Positions 48,520 to 58,500 of a DNA stretch of 64,000 nucleotides are shown one piece after another (position 1 is the stretch's first letter; each line of letters starts with the position of its first letter). The notes under the pieces were generated by a model that did no database searches, was not told the DNA's origin, and worked only from the letters and a program-made list of their open reading frames with translations. Both the position numbers and the translations under genes were made by a program. The stretch covers positions 1,488,001 through 1,552,000 of the forward strand of contig CP157202.1 of assembly GCA_039954875.1 (NCBI GenBank), in the 5' to 3' direction. The DNA is from G039954875 sp039954875. Its GTDB lineage: Bacteria; Bacteroidota; Bacteroidia; Flavobacteriales; Blattabacteriaceae.

Positions 48520-49551
48520 GTGAAAAAGGGGATTCTATTGGTAAATATAGGTTCGCCAGACTCACCTTCAGTGCCGGATGTACGGCGGTATCTACGAGAA
48601 TTTTTGTCTGATAAAGGAGTGATCGATGCGTCTTATTTGATGCGAAAATTTATTGTCGAAGTCTTGATATTACCCAAACGGCCTAAGCGTTCGGCTGAAG
48701 CCTACCGCAAGATCTGGTGGGATGAGGGTTCACCACTCATTGTGATTTCTCAACAATTGAAGAAAGCAGTTTCCGAACGTTTGTCCGTACCCGTATCCTT
48801 GGGCATGCGTTATGGGCATCCTTCGATACGTTCGGGTTTGGAGGAGCTTTATATGCAGCAAGTTCGGGAGGTGTTGGTCTTCCCGCTTTATCCACATTTT
48901 GCGATGAGTACATCTGAGAGTTTGATGATCAAAGCCTTTAGGGTAAGGAGGAGATATTTCAAGGATATGAAGATAGTATTTTTTCCGCCTTTTTACCAGT
49001 TTAGGAACTATATCAGTGTTTTGGGTGAAAGTATTACTACGGGCTTGACTCAAGGGGTAGATCATTTGTTGTTTTCTTACCATGGTCTGCCTCAACGGCA
49101 TATTTATGAAACAGATCTGATGGGTCATTGTAGGATCAATGATTATTGTTGCCGATCGACGTCTGAATCCCATAGCAGGTGTTATCGTTATCAGTGTTAT
49201 GAAACGACTCGGAGGGCTGCGGCATGGCATGGTTTGCCTTTGGGTCAGTACTCTACTTCTTTTCAGTCGCGTTTGGGTAATGATTCTTGGCTCAAACCTT
49301 ATACGGATAAGACGCTAGAAGCACTGGGGAAATCTGGAGTGAAAAAGCTTGCTGTTGTAGCGCCCGCTTTTACGAGCGATTGTTTGGAAACACTTGAAGA
49401 GCTTGCTATTGGAGGAAAGGATATTTTTTTACGTTCGGGGGGTGAGGTCTTTATTTATATTCCTTGCTTGAATGTTCAAGAAGCATGGGTGACGGTTTTA
49501 TCCAACTGGTGTAAGATTTGGCTGCATGAAAAAGTTGATTTTGAGTTATAA
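48520..49551 (+). CDS. hemH: Ferrochelatase
   Basis: A 343-residue enzyme that inserts ferrous iron into protoporphyrin IX, the last step of haem synthesis, at the inner membrane face. The catalytic histidine is in LFSYHGLPQRHIYETD and the conserved acidic partner in PAFTSDCLETLEELA. The N-terminal KKGILLVNIGSPDSP is standard. The GTG at 48520 was chosen because a promoter box overlaps the longer frame and the family starts at this KKG. It is separate from the main haem operon with its own promoter. It ends just before a DUF3078 relic. Confidence 0.93.
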   Translation: MKKGILLVNIGSPDSPSVPDVRRYLREFLSDKGVIDASYLMRKFIVEVLILPKRPKRSAEAYRKIWWDEGSPLIVISQQLKKAVSERLSVPVSLGMRYGHPSIRSGLEELYMQQVREVLVFPLYPHFAMSTSESLMIKAFRVRRRYFKDMKIVFFPPFYQFRNYISVLGESITTGLTQGVDHLLFSYHGLPQRHIYETDLMGHCRINDYCCRSTSESHSRCYRYQCYETTRRAAAWHGLPLGQYSTSFQSRLGNDSWLKPYTDKTLEALGKSGVKKLAVVAPAFTSDCLETLEELAIGGKDIFLRSGGEVFIYIPCLNVQEAWVTVLSNWCKIWLHEKVDFEL

Positions 49552-49566
49552 ACCGTGTTTTATAAA

Positions 49567-50590
49567 TTTGCGTTACTTCGAAAAATAAAATTATATAAAA
49601 AAGTTTGTTTATGGGCTGGTGCTGTTGCTGGGTTTGCATGGGATCGTTGTGGCTCAGTGGATGCTAAGAAAAATTCCTTGTCGAGTTATGAAAGTTTCTG
49701 TACGACCAAACAGATTAGGCTCTCTGAATGTAAAGAGGGTTGGTGGTACAAGGGTATATACGTTTTGTTGTTGAATCAAGATGGTTTTCAGCAATTGGGT
49801 GGCTGGTGGGATAAATTCAGTGGCCCTTAGTTTCCGGATGAATTATGATCACGATTTCATTTGTGGTAAGCATCTTTGGGAAACTCGTGTGATCTTGGGT
49901 TATGGGATACGTGCTGAAAACAAAGAGAGAGCCAAAAAGGTTTAGGACATCATCGACGTGAATTCTGTCTATGGATACCGGGTTAAGGAAAATTGATACT
50001 ATGCCTATCGATTGAATTTCAGGCATCAGTTTTGGAGGACTATGATTACGCCAAAATTCCGGTGTGGAAGATCTTCAATTTATGTTTCTGGATTATTTGA
50101 CGACAGGTTTTGGGGTGGATTACCGACTTAATGATAGTCTCACACTGTAAATATCTATCAAGTTGACTTTGATGATGATCTCTGTCACAGCCAAGGACTT
50201 CTTTAACACTTATGGTGAGGGGAGGGTCAGATGATCGGCATAACTAAGGTCTATGGTATAAATCCGGGGGTAGTTTTCGCTATTAATTGGGTGATTATCT
50301 TGGGACGCGTTACAAGATGTAATTGATGCATAATGTGTTCTTATACAATAGTCTGGATATTTTTCTAATCATTTGCGAAATCCGTAAAATATGTACATAT
50401 CCTATGCTGGGATCTTAGATATGGAGATCAATAAAATTCTTTTGGATTAGTTTTCACTTGATATATTTTACGATGAAAATAAAATCAAAAGAATATAGCT
50501 CAAAGAAACCTTGGGCATAGGCCTTGCTTATACGTTTGAGAAATGACATTGGCTTTTTGTTCGAAAATTTAATAGCAGCTGCCTGAGATC
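49567..50590 (+). pseudogene. DUF3078 outer-membrane-type protein, degraded
   Basis: An open N-terminal piece reads CKEGWWYKGIYVLLLNQDGF then QQLGGWWDKFSG (family WKxGGxxxLNxSQxSLSNWAAGG). After frame changes come ETRVILGYGIRAENK, IDVNSVYGYRVKENWYYAYR and IPVWKIFNLMFLDY-like sequence. This matches the DUF3078 family of Bacteroidota, predicted beta-barrel surface proteins of unknown role. Many stops show it is dead. Confidence 0.7.
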
Positions 50591-50619
50591 GGATTTAGTT
50601 TGGCCTAACTCCCATGATT

Positions 50620-51388
50620 TCAATGTTTGGATGGATGCATGGGCCGTTATATCGAATCGTATGGGGGCACTACGGAGACATATTCGTTAGCTACGGCCCA
50701 TTCGTCGGTATCTTTTTTTTGGTCAAGGTTGATAAATTTATCCGTGAGCCAGTAGTACGTTTTGCCTTTGGGATCGAGACGTTTGTCGAAATTCTCTTTT
50801 CATCGTGCTTTGGGGCTTGTCGGTATATTTTGAGCCCTTTGATCTTTTTTTTTTTGAATTTTGGGATATTTACACTGAGGCTAACACCTTGTGGAAGTGC
50901 TTTTTCAAGGACTTTTTGCACAATCTGGTGCACGTATTTTTGGGTCGGTTCGAAGTCCGCTGCCCTGGATAAATCTAACAGTGAAAAGCCTATGGCCGGT
51001 ATGCCTTTGATTGCTGCTTCTACAGTGGCAGACATGGTACCTGAGTAGATAATGTTGACGGAAGTATTTTATCCGTGATAGATTCCTGATAAGCAGATGT
51101 TTGGTCTTTTTTTTTTGGGGGGGGATATGACTAACGGCTAATTTAACACAGTCTACTGGTGTCCTGAAGCATTGCTATTCTTGTTGAGATCTCTGATCGA
51201 TATCCATGGCCTCTCCGTGAAGGGGGATCTCGACGGTAATGGCACATTAGTCCCATGCCTGATTGAGGTTTATTAGGTGCTACGACGTAGACGTTCCGAA
51301 GGGTATTCATAATGCGGATGAGGGCTCGGATTCCTGATGCGATAATCCAATCATGGTTGGTCACTAAAATGATTGGCCTTGTTTTCAT
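50620..51388 (-). pseudogene. surE: 5'/3'-nucleotidase SurE, degraded
   Basis: The start MKTRPIILVTNHDWIIASGI then VYVVAPNKPQSGMG matches SurE. A second open piece reads SATVEAAIKGIPAIGFSLLD then ADFEPTQKYVHQIVQKVL. The metal-site motif VTNDDGI has become VTNHDWI, removing a key aspartate and glycine. A frame break between the halves coincides with a run of about ten G bases near 51118. The family removes phosphate from nucleotides and is a stationary-phase survival protein. Confidence 0.87.
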
Positions 51389-51488
51389 TTTAATATTTCA
51401 AAATAATTCTAAACCTTTGTACCTGTATTTTTACGGCTATATGGAGATTTTTATTATAAATCGATCTGTTTCATAAATAAGTGATACG

Positions 51489-53660
51489 ATGAAGAATCCT
51501 CGATTTAAAGGTATGAAATATGTACTAATATGTCTTATCTTGTTTCTACTGGTACTCTCGGTGAGTTTTTGTTTTCCCAAAGGTAAAGAGGATCAGAGTA
51601 TGATTTTGAAGACTATTTATCAAACACTTTATTTTTTGCATCCTCAGCCTGTGCAGATCGATGATGCCTTCTCTCAAAAGGTCTACAAGAAATATTTTGA
51701 AAATTTAGATCCTCAAAAAAATTATTTTCTCCAGAGCGATATAGAGGCTTTTTCCTATTATCGAAACCGACTCGATGAAGCTTTTATAAATGGTGATCTA
51801 ACTTTTTTCAATCAAATCATTGAACGTCTTTATGAAAAGACGCTACAGGTAGAAGATTTGTATAAGCAGTTGTTGAGTCGGCCCTTTGATTTTGGTTTAG
51901 ATGAAGTCATTGACTTTGATGAAGATAAACGATCCTATGCTAAAGATCTGCAATCGTGGAAAGAACAGTTGAGAAAATATTTCAAATACTTAACTATTAT
52001 TGAAATGGATACCCCTGAAGTTGCGAAAAAAAACATTGTTACTTCACAATCAGTACTTAGGGCGAAGCGGTGGGCTGTATCCAAGGAGAGAGAAAAGGAA
52101 AAAGAACCTAGTGTACTTACAAAGAAAAATTTTGCCCGTTTGGAAAAGGAGGCCAGAAGAAGGGTTGAAGAAAATATGAGCGAATATTTACGGAGGTTTA
52201 AAATGAGGGAAAAATTGGACTGCTTTTCCCTATATGTAAATACTATTACGACGCAATACGATCCGCATACCAATTATTTTTCTCCCAAAGAGAAAGAAAA
52301 CTTTGATCTGAATATTTCCGGACAACTTGAGGGTATCGGTGCTCAATTGCAAGATAAAAGAGGCTATGCTACCGTCGTCAAATTGATCGTAGGAGGCCCA
52401 GCCTGGAAGAGTAAAAAGCTCGAAGTGGGCGATAAAATTATTAAAGTAGCACAAAGTAATGCTAAAGAAAGTAAAAACATCATTGGAATGTTACTAGATA
52501 ATTCTATCCGCCTTATACGGGGTAAGAAAGGTACCAAAGTACGCTTGACTATTCAAAAGAAAGATGGTACCATGCAAAAAATTACCTTGGTGCGCGACTT
52601 GATCGAACAGGAAGAGGTTTTTGCCAAAAGCGTTATCATTTCGGACAAAGGCAAGGGTAAATATGGCCTGATCTATCTGCCTGAGTTTTATTTCAACCCT
52701 AACAATAAAGGAGCAAGAAATGCTGCTACAGACATTAGACAACAACTCGAAATACTAAAGAAAGAAAATATTCAGGGACTTATCTTCGACTTAAGAAATA
52801 ACGGTGGTGGTTCTTTAGAAGCTGTGGTAGATATCACAGGATTATTTGTAGGGGAAGGTCCCGTAGTGCAAGTGAAAAGCAGTGATAAAAAGAAAGAAAT
52901 ATTGAAATACAAAGGTTCTAAAGCTATCTGGGAAGGCCCCTTAATCATCCTGGTCAACGAATTGTCAGCTTCCGCTTCGGAAATTCTTGCTGCAGCCATA
53001 GAAGACTACAAAAGAGGCCTTGTGCTTGGTGCCCGTCATACCTTTGGAAAAGGAACTGTACAGACCTTTTATCCATTGGATAGGTTTGTTTATCCAGGCA
53101 AAGAACTGGGGGTATTGAAGTTTACTACCAGTAAGTTTTATCGCATTAATGGGAGCTCTACCCAATTAAAAGGAGTGAATGCTGACGTGATCATCCCTAG
53201 CAGGTATACCTATATTAAATCTGGAGAAAAAGATCAAGATAACCCGTTACCCTGGGATAGTATATCAGCCGTTCCTTATGAGATTTGGAAAAGTCCAGTT
53301 GATATCGAAAAGATCAAAGCTAAGAGCAATGCCCGGATAAAGGTGGATCGTAATGTACAATTGCTCGATGAAATAGCACAGATATCAGAGCAACGTGAAA
53401 AAGAAAAATCTATCTCTTTGAATTGGGAAAAATTCAAGGCAGAAAAAAAGAGACGAGAAAATCAAAATAAAAAATACAATCATTTCAAAAATTATTCAAA
53501 CGGTTTATTGATCTCTTCTCCTTCTGCTGAGATCCATTTGTTGAAGCAAGATAGTCTTTTTCAAGAAAGTAAAAAGGAGTGGTATAAAAGCCTCACAAAG
53601 GATCTATACATAGAAGAGGCTGTCCGTATATTGAGAGACATACGTCAGAATGATGTATGA
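51489..53660 (+). CDS. C-terminal processing (tail-specific) peptidase, S41 family
   Basis: A 723-residue periplasmic protease of the Prc/CtpA group. An N-terminal signal anchor (VLICLILFLLVLSVSF) is followed by a long helical domain, then a PDZ domain around residues 265-350 (LEGIGAQLQDKRGYATVVKL). The catalytic core is at residues 400-550: GLIFDLRNNGGGSLEAVVD, the serine in VNELSASASEILAAAIEDY and the lysine in GARHTFGKGTVQTF. The charged C-terminal extension is typical of Prc-like forms. It degrades misfolded or tagged envelope proteins. Intact, monocistronic. Confidence 0.94.
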   Translation: MKNPRFKGMKYVLICLILFLLVLSVSFCFPKGKEDQSMILKTIYQTLYFLHPQPVQIDDAFSQKVYKKYFENLDPQKNYFLQSDIEAFSYYRNRLDEAFINGDLTFFNQIIERLYEKTLQVEDLYKQLLSRPFDFGLDEVIDFDEDKRSYAKDLQSWKEQLRKYFKYLTIIEMDTPEVAKKNIVTSQSVLRAKRWAVSKEREKEKEPSVLTKKNFARLEKEARRRVEENMSEYLRRFKMREKLDCFSLYVNTITTQYDPHTNYFSPKEKENFDLNISGQLEGIGAQLQDKRGYATVVKLIVGGPAWKSKKLEVGDKIIKVAQSNAKESKNIIGMLLDNSIRLIRGKKGTKVRLTIQKKDGTMQKITLVRDLIEQEEVFAKSVIISDKGKGKYGLIYLPEFYFNPNNKGARNAATDIRQQLEILKKENIQGLIFDLRNNGGGSLEAVVDITGLFVGEGPVVQVKSSDKKKEILKYKGSKAIWEGPLIILVNELSASASEILAAAIEDYKRGLVLGARHTFGKGTVQTFYPLDRFVYPGKELGVLKFTTSKFYRINGSSTQLKGVNADVIIPSRYTYIKSGEKDQDNPLPWDSISAVPYEIWKSPVDIEKIKAKSNARIKVDRNVQLLDEIAQISEQREKEKSISLNWEKFKAEKKRRENQNKKYNHFKNYSNGLLISSPSAEIHLLKQDSLFQESKKEWYKSLTKDLYIEEAVRILRDIRQNDV

Positions 53661-53689
53661 ACGTTTGGGCTCGTTGACACAGATTGCCC

Positions 53690-54790
53690 TCCTATGATTT
53701 TTAAAAATAGTTTGGCATTAATTGTCTCAGTTAGTGTCGCGGTGATGAAGTGTTTGTCCGTATTTGGATATCTTATCGCCCCGGATGCTACCTCACATAT
53801 ATCAATCGTATGAATATGAGCTGGCTTATAAATTGATTGGTTTGTCTAGAAAGGTCTCTTATAAATCCCGATAGAAAGTTCTTTAGAAAAGTCCTACTGG
53901 CTCTGCAGTTTATTTTTTGGTTAGTCCTGTGAAAACAGAACACGTCGCTGTAACAAAACTTGGATATCATCTGAAAAGTAATTATATTCTTTATGTCCCT
54001 TACCTCTATAGGGGGGGATATTATAGATTAAACCATATCGGTATTTTTGAAAAAAAATAGCATCGGTTGGGGATCTATAAGCAAGAAGTGTTTTTTTTAA
54101 AAAAAAATTCTATACTAAGACTTACCCTCTAGGTATGGATAAGTATGGCTGGGATTTTCTCAGTCAATTTATCACTGATACAAGGGTCTCCTTTTTCGTT
54201 AGATGTATTTTTATAGTGATATCACTTGTCATAGGTATGGGGGGGGTAGAGCAATAGCGGGTTATTACAAGGGGTACAGTAGATGCGGTTATTATGTGAT
54301 CGGTCAATCTCTTTTGGTTTATCCCCTCCGACCCGACCCTCCCGGTCATTGAGATCAATATAGTCATAGGTAAAAGGCTTTGTGTAAATATTCATCGATG
54401 TAGGGCTGACGATGTGGGTGAACGTTGCCTGTATCGTCTAGGTCAGTTCCTTAGTTTTTTCATCAAAAAGGGTTCGTTAAAGCTGCTAAAGTGCTTGGGT
54501 ATGATGATGTACGGATTATCTTTAAGCCAAGTCTTGCCCAATGTTTGAGGGGCTGTGACAGTGGTCTCGGTTGTGAAATTAGCAGCTGCTATTTTGATCG
54601 AAAGTGGTTTGAGCTTTCTAGGCATCGGTGCACAAACCCTCTACACTTTTTTGGGGGAGCATCATCAAGGAGCACATTATCCGTATCTCATCCTAGGTAA
54701 TTGCTCAGTTTGCTCTGATCTCTAGGGGGGACGGTCATATTGCTTGTTTTGGTTTTTATAATGCTTGGAAATGCTTTGCACGATTCGATG
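53690..54790 (+). pseudogene. Oligopeptide/dipeptide ABC transporter permease (OppC/DppC type), degraded
   Basis: Plus-strand pieces read LSVFGYLIAPDATSH (first helix region), YPLGMDKYGWDFLSQFI (family LGTDxxGRDxLSRLI), RVSFFVRCIFIVISLVIGMG, then KKGFVKAAKVLGYDDVRIIF, the EAA loop. In another frame comes LIESGLSFLGIGAQ. The order is that of DppC-type permeases. Several stops and G-run frameshifts break it. Together with the intact POT gene this suggests peptide uptake has narrowed to the proton-driven system, at least locally. Confidence 0.8.
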
Positions 54791-54794
54791 GGTA

Positions 54795-55181
54795 TCAAAA
54801 GCGCATTTTAGCAAATAGGACAGCCAATAGAGCCCATCCAATGATCATTAATAGTCCTCCAAGAGGAGTCACTAACCCTAAGAATTTCATATTCCATTTC
54901 CAATAGCCTTCGAGAGAAAGTACATAAATACTCCCAGAGAAAAGAAAAATCCCAATCATCATACATCCGAGAGACCATTTTTCTAAGTTGTTTTGAGCTT
55001 CCAAAAATAGTCCCAGGATCAATAGGGCTAAAGCTTGATACATTTGATAACGAACTCCGGTCTCGAAACTGAGTAATTTTTCGTCAGGTAAGATTTTTTT
55101 CAAAGTATGTGCACCGAAGGCCCCTAAGACAATGGATAAGCTGCCCGAGAGGGCAGAAAACATCAAAACAAATGATTTCAT
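54795..55181 (-). CDS. DUF423 family membrane protein
   Basis: A 128-residue protein with four predicted membrane helices. The N-terminus has LSGSLSIVLGAFGAHTLK, the DUF423/YgdD signature. TGVRYQMYQALALLILGL and a final hydrophobic TPLGGLLMIIGWALLAVLF segment complete the family pattern. Its function is unknown; homologues are small inner-membrane proteins. Reading frame, length and helices are intact even though the neighbouring oppC-like gene is dead. Confidence 0.88.
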   Translation of the reverse strand: MKSFVLMFSALSGSLSIVLGAFGAHTLKKILPDEKLLSFETGVRYQMYQALALLILGLFLEAQNNLEKWSLGCMMIGIFLFSGSIYVLSLEGYWKWNMKFLGLVTPLGGLLMIIGWALLAVLFAKMRF

Positions 55182-55319
55182 GACTGATTTTTTATTACGA
55201 AGCTAGCGAAAATCTTTTTGCTTGTTTGAAGTCTATTTAAAGTTTAATAGAGCGAGAAATTTTTTTTAATAAAATTTTGATAACGATTTTTTCTTGTATG
55301 AGAAAAACTAACAAAATGC

Positions 55320-55327
55320 TACCTTTG
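55320..55327 (+). promoter_or_regulatory. -7 box before the tRNA-Asn relic and ileS
   Basis: TACCTTTG matches TAnnTTTG, 27 bases before the tRNA-Asn-like sequence. It may once have driven that tRNA and could now serve ileS. Confidence 0.45.
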
Positions 55328-55353
55328 TAGCCATTAGCACAAGTTTTATACTA

Positions 55354-55431
55354 TTATCAGTAAATTAGTTATTTAGAGTGCTTGATTGTTAATCAGGGGG
55401 TCGCTGGTTCAAGCCTAGCCTGGGGGAGCCA
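55354..55431 (+). pseudogene. Decayed second copy of tRNA-Asn
   Basis: Aligns along its whole length with the intact tRNA-Asn at 11494-11567. The anticodon arm TTGATTGTTAATCAG (GTT anticodon), the variable region and most of the T-arm are kept. The 5' acceptor strand is TTATCAG instead of TCCTCAG, the D-arm is eroded (TAAATTAGTTATTTAGAG), and the 3' acceptor strand has an extra G. The acceptor and D stems can no longer form properly. A CCA follows the 3' end. Confidence 0.75.
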
Positions 55432-55556
55432 TTTAGAGGTTAAGATGTGGTTTTATCACTCTTTATAAGGTTGATTCTTAACACCCTATTCAATCATTTT
55501 TATTAAATTAGCTGGGATCAAGCTGCTTTTTGTTCAATACTTCTTTTTGGTATATC

Positions 55557-58500
55557 ATGTCGGAATCATTCAGGGAATACAAACAATTGGACTTTAAGGC
55601 CCTTGCAAATGAGGTGAAGGAATGTTGGAGACAAAATGATATATTTAAAAAAAGCATTTATTCGCGTAAAGGAAAGCCCTCTTATATTTTTTATGAAGGT
55701 CCGCCTTCTGCTAATGGTATGCCGGGGATACACCATGTCATGTCCAGGACGATCAAGGACATTTTTTGCCGCTATCATACCCTGAAGGGTAAGCAAGTTA
55801 AACGTAGAGCAGGCTGGGATACACATGGTTTACCCATCGAGATAGGCGTTGAGAAAGAGCTGGGCATTACTAAAGAAGATATCGGACATAAGATCAGCGT
55901 AGCGGATTACAACGAGGCTTGTAGATCTTCAGTCATGCGCTATACCGATGCTTGGAACGAACTGACCGATCGGATTGGTTTTTGGGTAGATCTGGATGAT
56001 CCTTATACAACCCACGAAGCTAAGTACATGGAAAGCCTTTGGTGGTTGTTGAAATGCTTGTGTCAAAAAGGATGGCTTTATAAGGGATATATCATACAGC
56101 CCTATTCTCCAGCGGCGGGTACCGGTTTGAGTTCTCATGAGTTGAACTTGCCCGGAGCTTATAAAGACATAACCGATACTACTATCGTAGCCCAATTCAA
56201 AGCTAAAAAAAAGACGCTTCCTCAAACATTTCAAACGATCCCAGGAGATGTCTATTTCCTAGCTTGGACGACTACCCCCTGGACACTGCCTGCAAACACT
56301 GCTTTGACTGTAGGGGCCGATATTGAGTACGTCGTAGTAGCTACATACAATCAATATACTTTCTTACCGGTGTGGGTTATCTTGGCTCGGGAACTCGTCG
56401 GTAAAGTGTTTTCGGATAAATATTTCCCTGTGGCGGAGGAAATTCAATGGAAAAGCTTTCAGAAGACTAATAAAAAAATCCCTTATTTCGTTATGCAGGT
56501 ATTCAGAGGGAAGGAGCTCATCGGGAGTCGTTATGAGCAGTTGTTGCCTTGGGCCTTGCCTTGTCAATCAGCTGAAAAAGCTTTTCAAGTTATCGCGGGT
56601 GATTTTGTTACCACAGCCGAAGGGACTGGGATTGTGCACACAGCTCCTACTTTTGGTGCGGATGATGCTATTGTAGCCAAGCAGTATGATGTGCCGCCCA
56701 TGTTGGTATTTGATGAAGGTGGTCGTCCCGTTCCGTTGGTTGATTTGCAAGGGCGATTCCTCAAGATACTGCCCAAAGATTTTGCTGGTCGGTATGTCAG
56801 GAACGAATATTATAAAACTGGTCAAGCTACCGATCGATCGGTAGATGTGGAGATCGCTATCCTGCTGAAGGGTGAAAACAAAGCTTTCAAGATCGAAAAA
56901 TATACTCACGCTTACCCTCATTGCTGGCGAACGGAAAAACCTGTTTTGTACTATCCGTTGGACTCTTGGTTCATCAAGACCACAGCGGTCAAAGAGCGGA
57001 TGATTGCCTTGAATAAGACGATCCGTTGGACCCCCAAGGCCACGGGAGAAGGACGTTTTGGTCATTGGTTGGAGAATCTCAATGATTGGAATTTGTCTCG
57101 TTCTAGATATTGGGGTGTGCCTTTACCGATCTGGCGTACCGAAGAAGGTGATGAAGAATGCATCATTGGATCTGTAGAGGAATTGATTGTCGAGATCGAA
57201 AAGGCTGTTCAAAAAGGCTTCATGATCGAAAACCCTTTTAAGGAATTCGTCGTGGGCGATATGAGTCCGGAGAATTATCAACGGATTGATTTGCACAAGT
57301 GTGTGATAGACCAGATCGTCTTGGTTTCTCCCTCAGGGCGGCCTATGAGACGAGAAGCCGATCTGGTAGATGCCTGGTTCGATTCAGGAGCTATGCCTTA
57401 TGCTGCTTTACATTACCCTTTTGAAAATAAGGAATTGGTAGATCAAAGGCAAACTTTCCCGGCCGATTTTATTGCCGAAGGTGTAGATCAAACCAGGGGA
57501 TGGTTTTATACGTTGCATGCCATTGCTTGTATGTTGTTTGATTCGGTTGCTTTTAGAAATGTGATGTCTAATGGGTTGGTCTTAGATAAGGCCGGACAAA
57601 AGATGTCTAAGAGTAAAGGCAACACGGTGAATCCTTTTGAGGTGTTGGAAACCTATGGTTCTGATGCTACACGTTGGTATATGATAGCCAATGCTCAGTC
57701 TTGGGAAAACCTCAGATTTGATGTAGAAGGTATTGACGAAGTGAAACGGAAATGCTTCGGTACGTTGTACAACATCTATGCTTTTTTTGCGTTGTATGCC
57801 AATGTAGACGGTTTCCGATACGAGGAAGCAGACATTCCTCTTCAAGACCGTACCGATCTCGATCGTTGGATCCTCTCAGAATTGCATAGCCTGATTAGAC
57901 AGGTTGATGACTATTATGATAATTATGATTCCACTCGGGCCGCACGTGCCATAGCAGATTTTGTCACAGACAACTTGAGCAACTGGTATGTACGTCTTTG
58001 CCGGCGTCGCTTTTGGAAAGGGGACTATACCAAGGATAAGATAGCAGCCTATCAAACCTTGTACACCTGTTTGTTTACCATAGCCAAATTAGCAGCTCCT
58101 ATTGCACCGTTTTTCATGGATCGACTTTATCAAGACTTGAATTGTCCTACGAAAAAGGAAGGTTTTGAAAGTGTTCATTTGACTTACTTCCCCAAGTACG
58201 ATATTGCTATTATCGACCAGGAATTGGGCGAGCGTATGCGTCTGACTCAACAGATTACTTCTATGGTGTTTTCCCTAAGGAAAAAGGAGAACATAATGGT
58301 GCGGCAGCCCTTACAAAAGCTTATGATTTTGGCTGCAAATTATGCTGTACGTGCCCGTCTGCAAACTGTATTCCCGTGGATTGCTCAAGAAGTCAATGTC
58401 AAGCAGATCGAGCTTTTGAGTCCTGATCAAGCTTCGGCCATCTTGGTTAAGCACATTAAACCTGGTTATAAAGTTTTGGGCCCCAAACTAGGGAAGGAGA

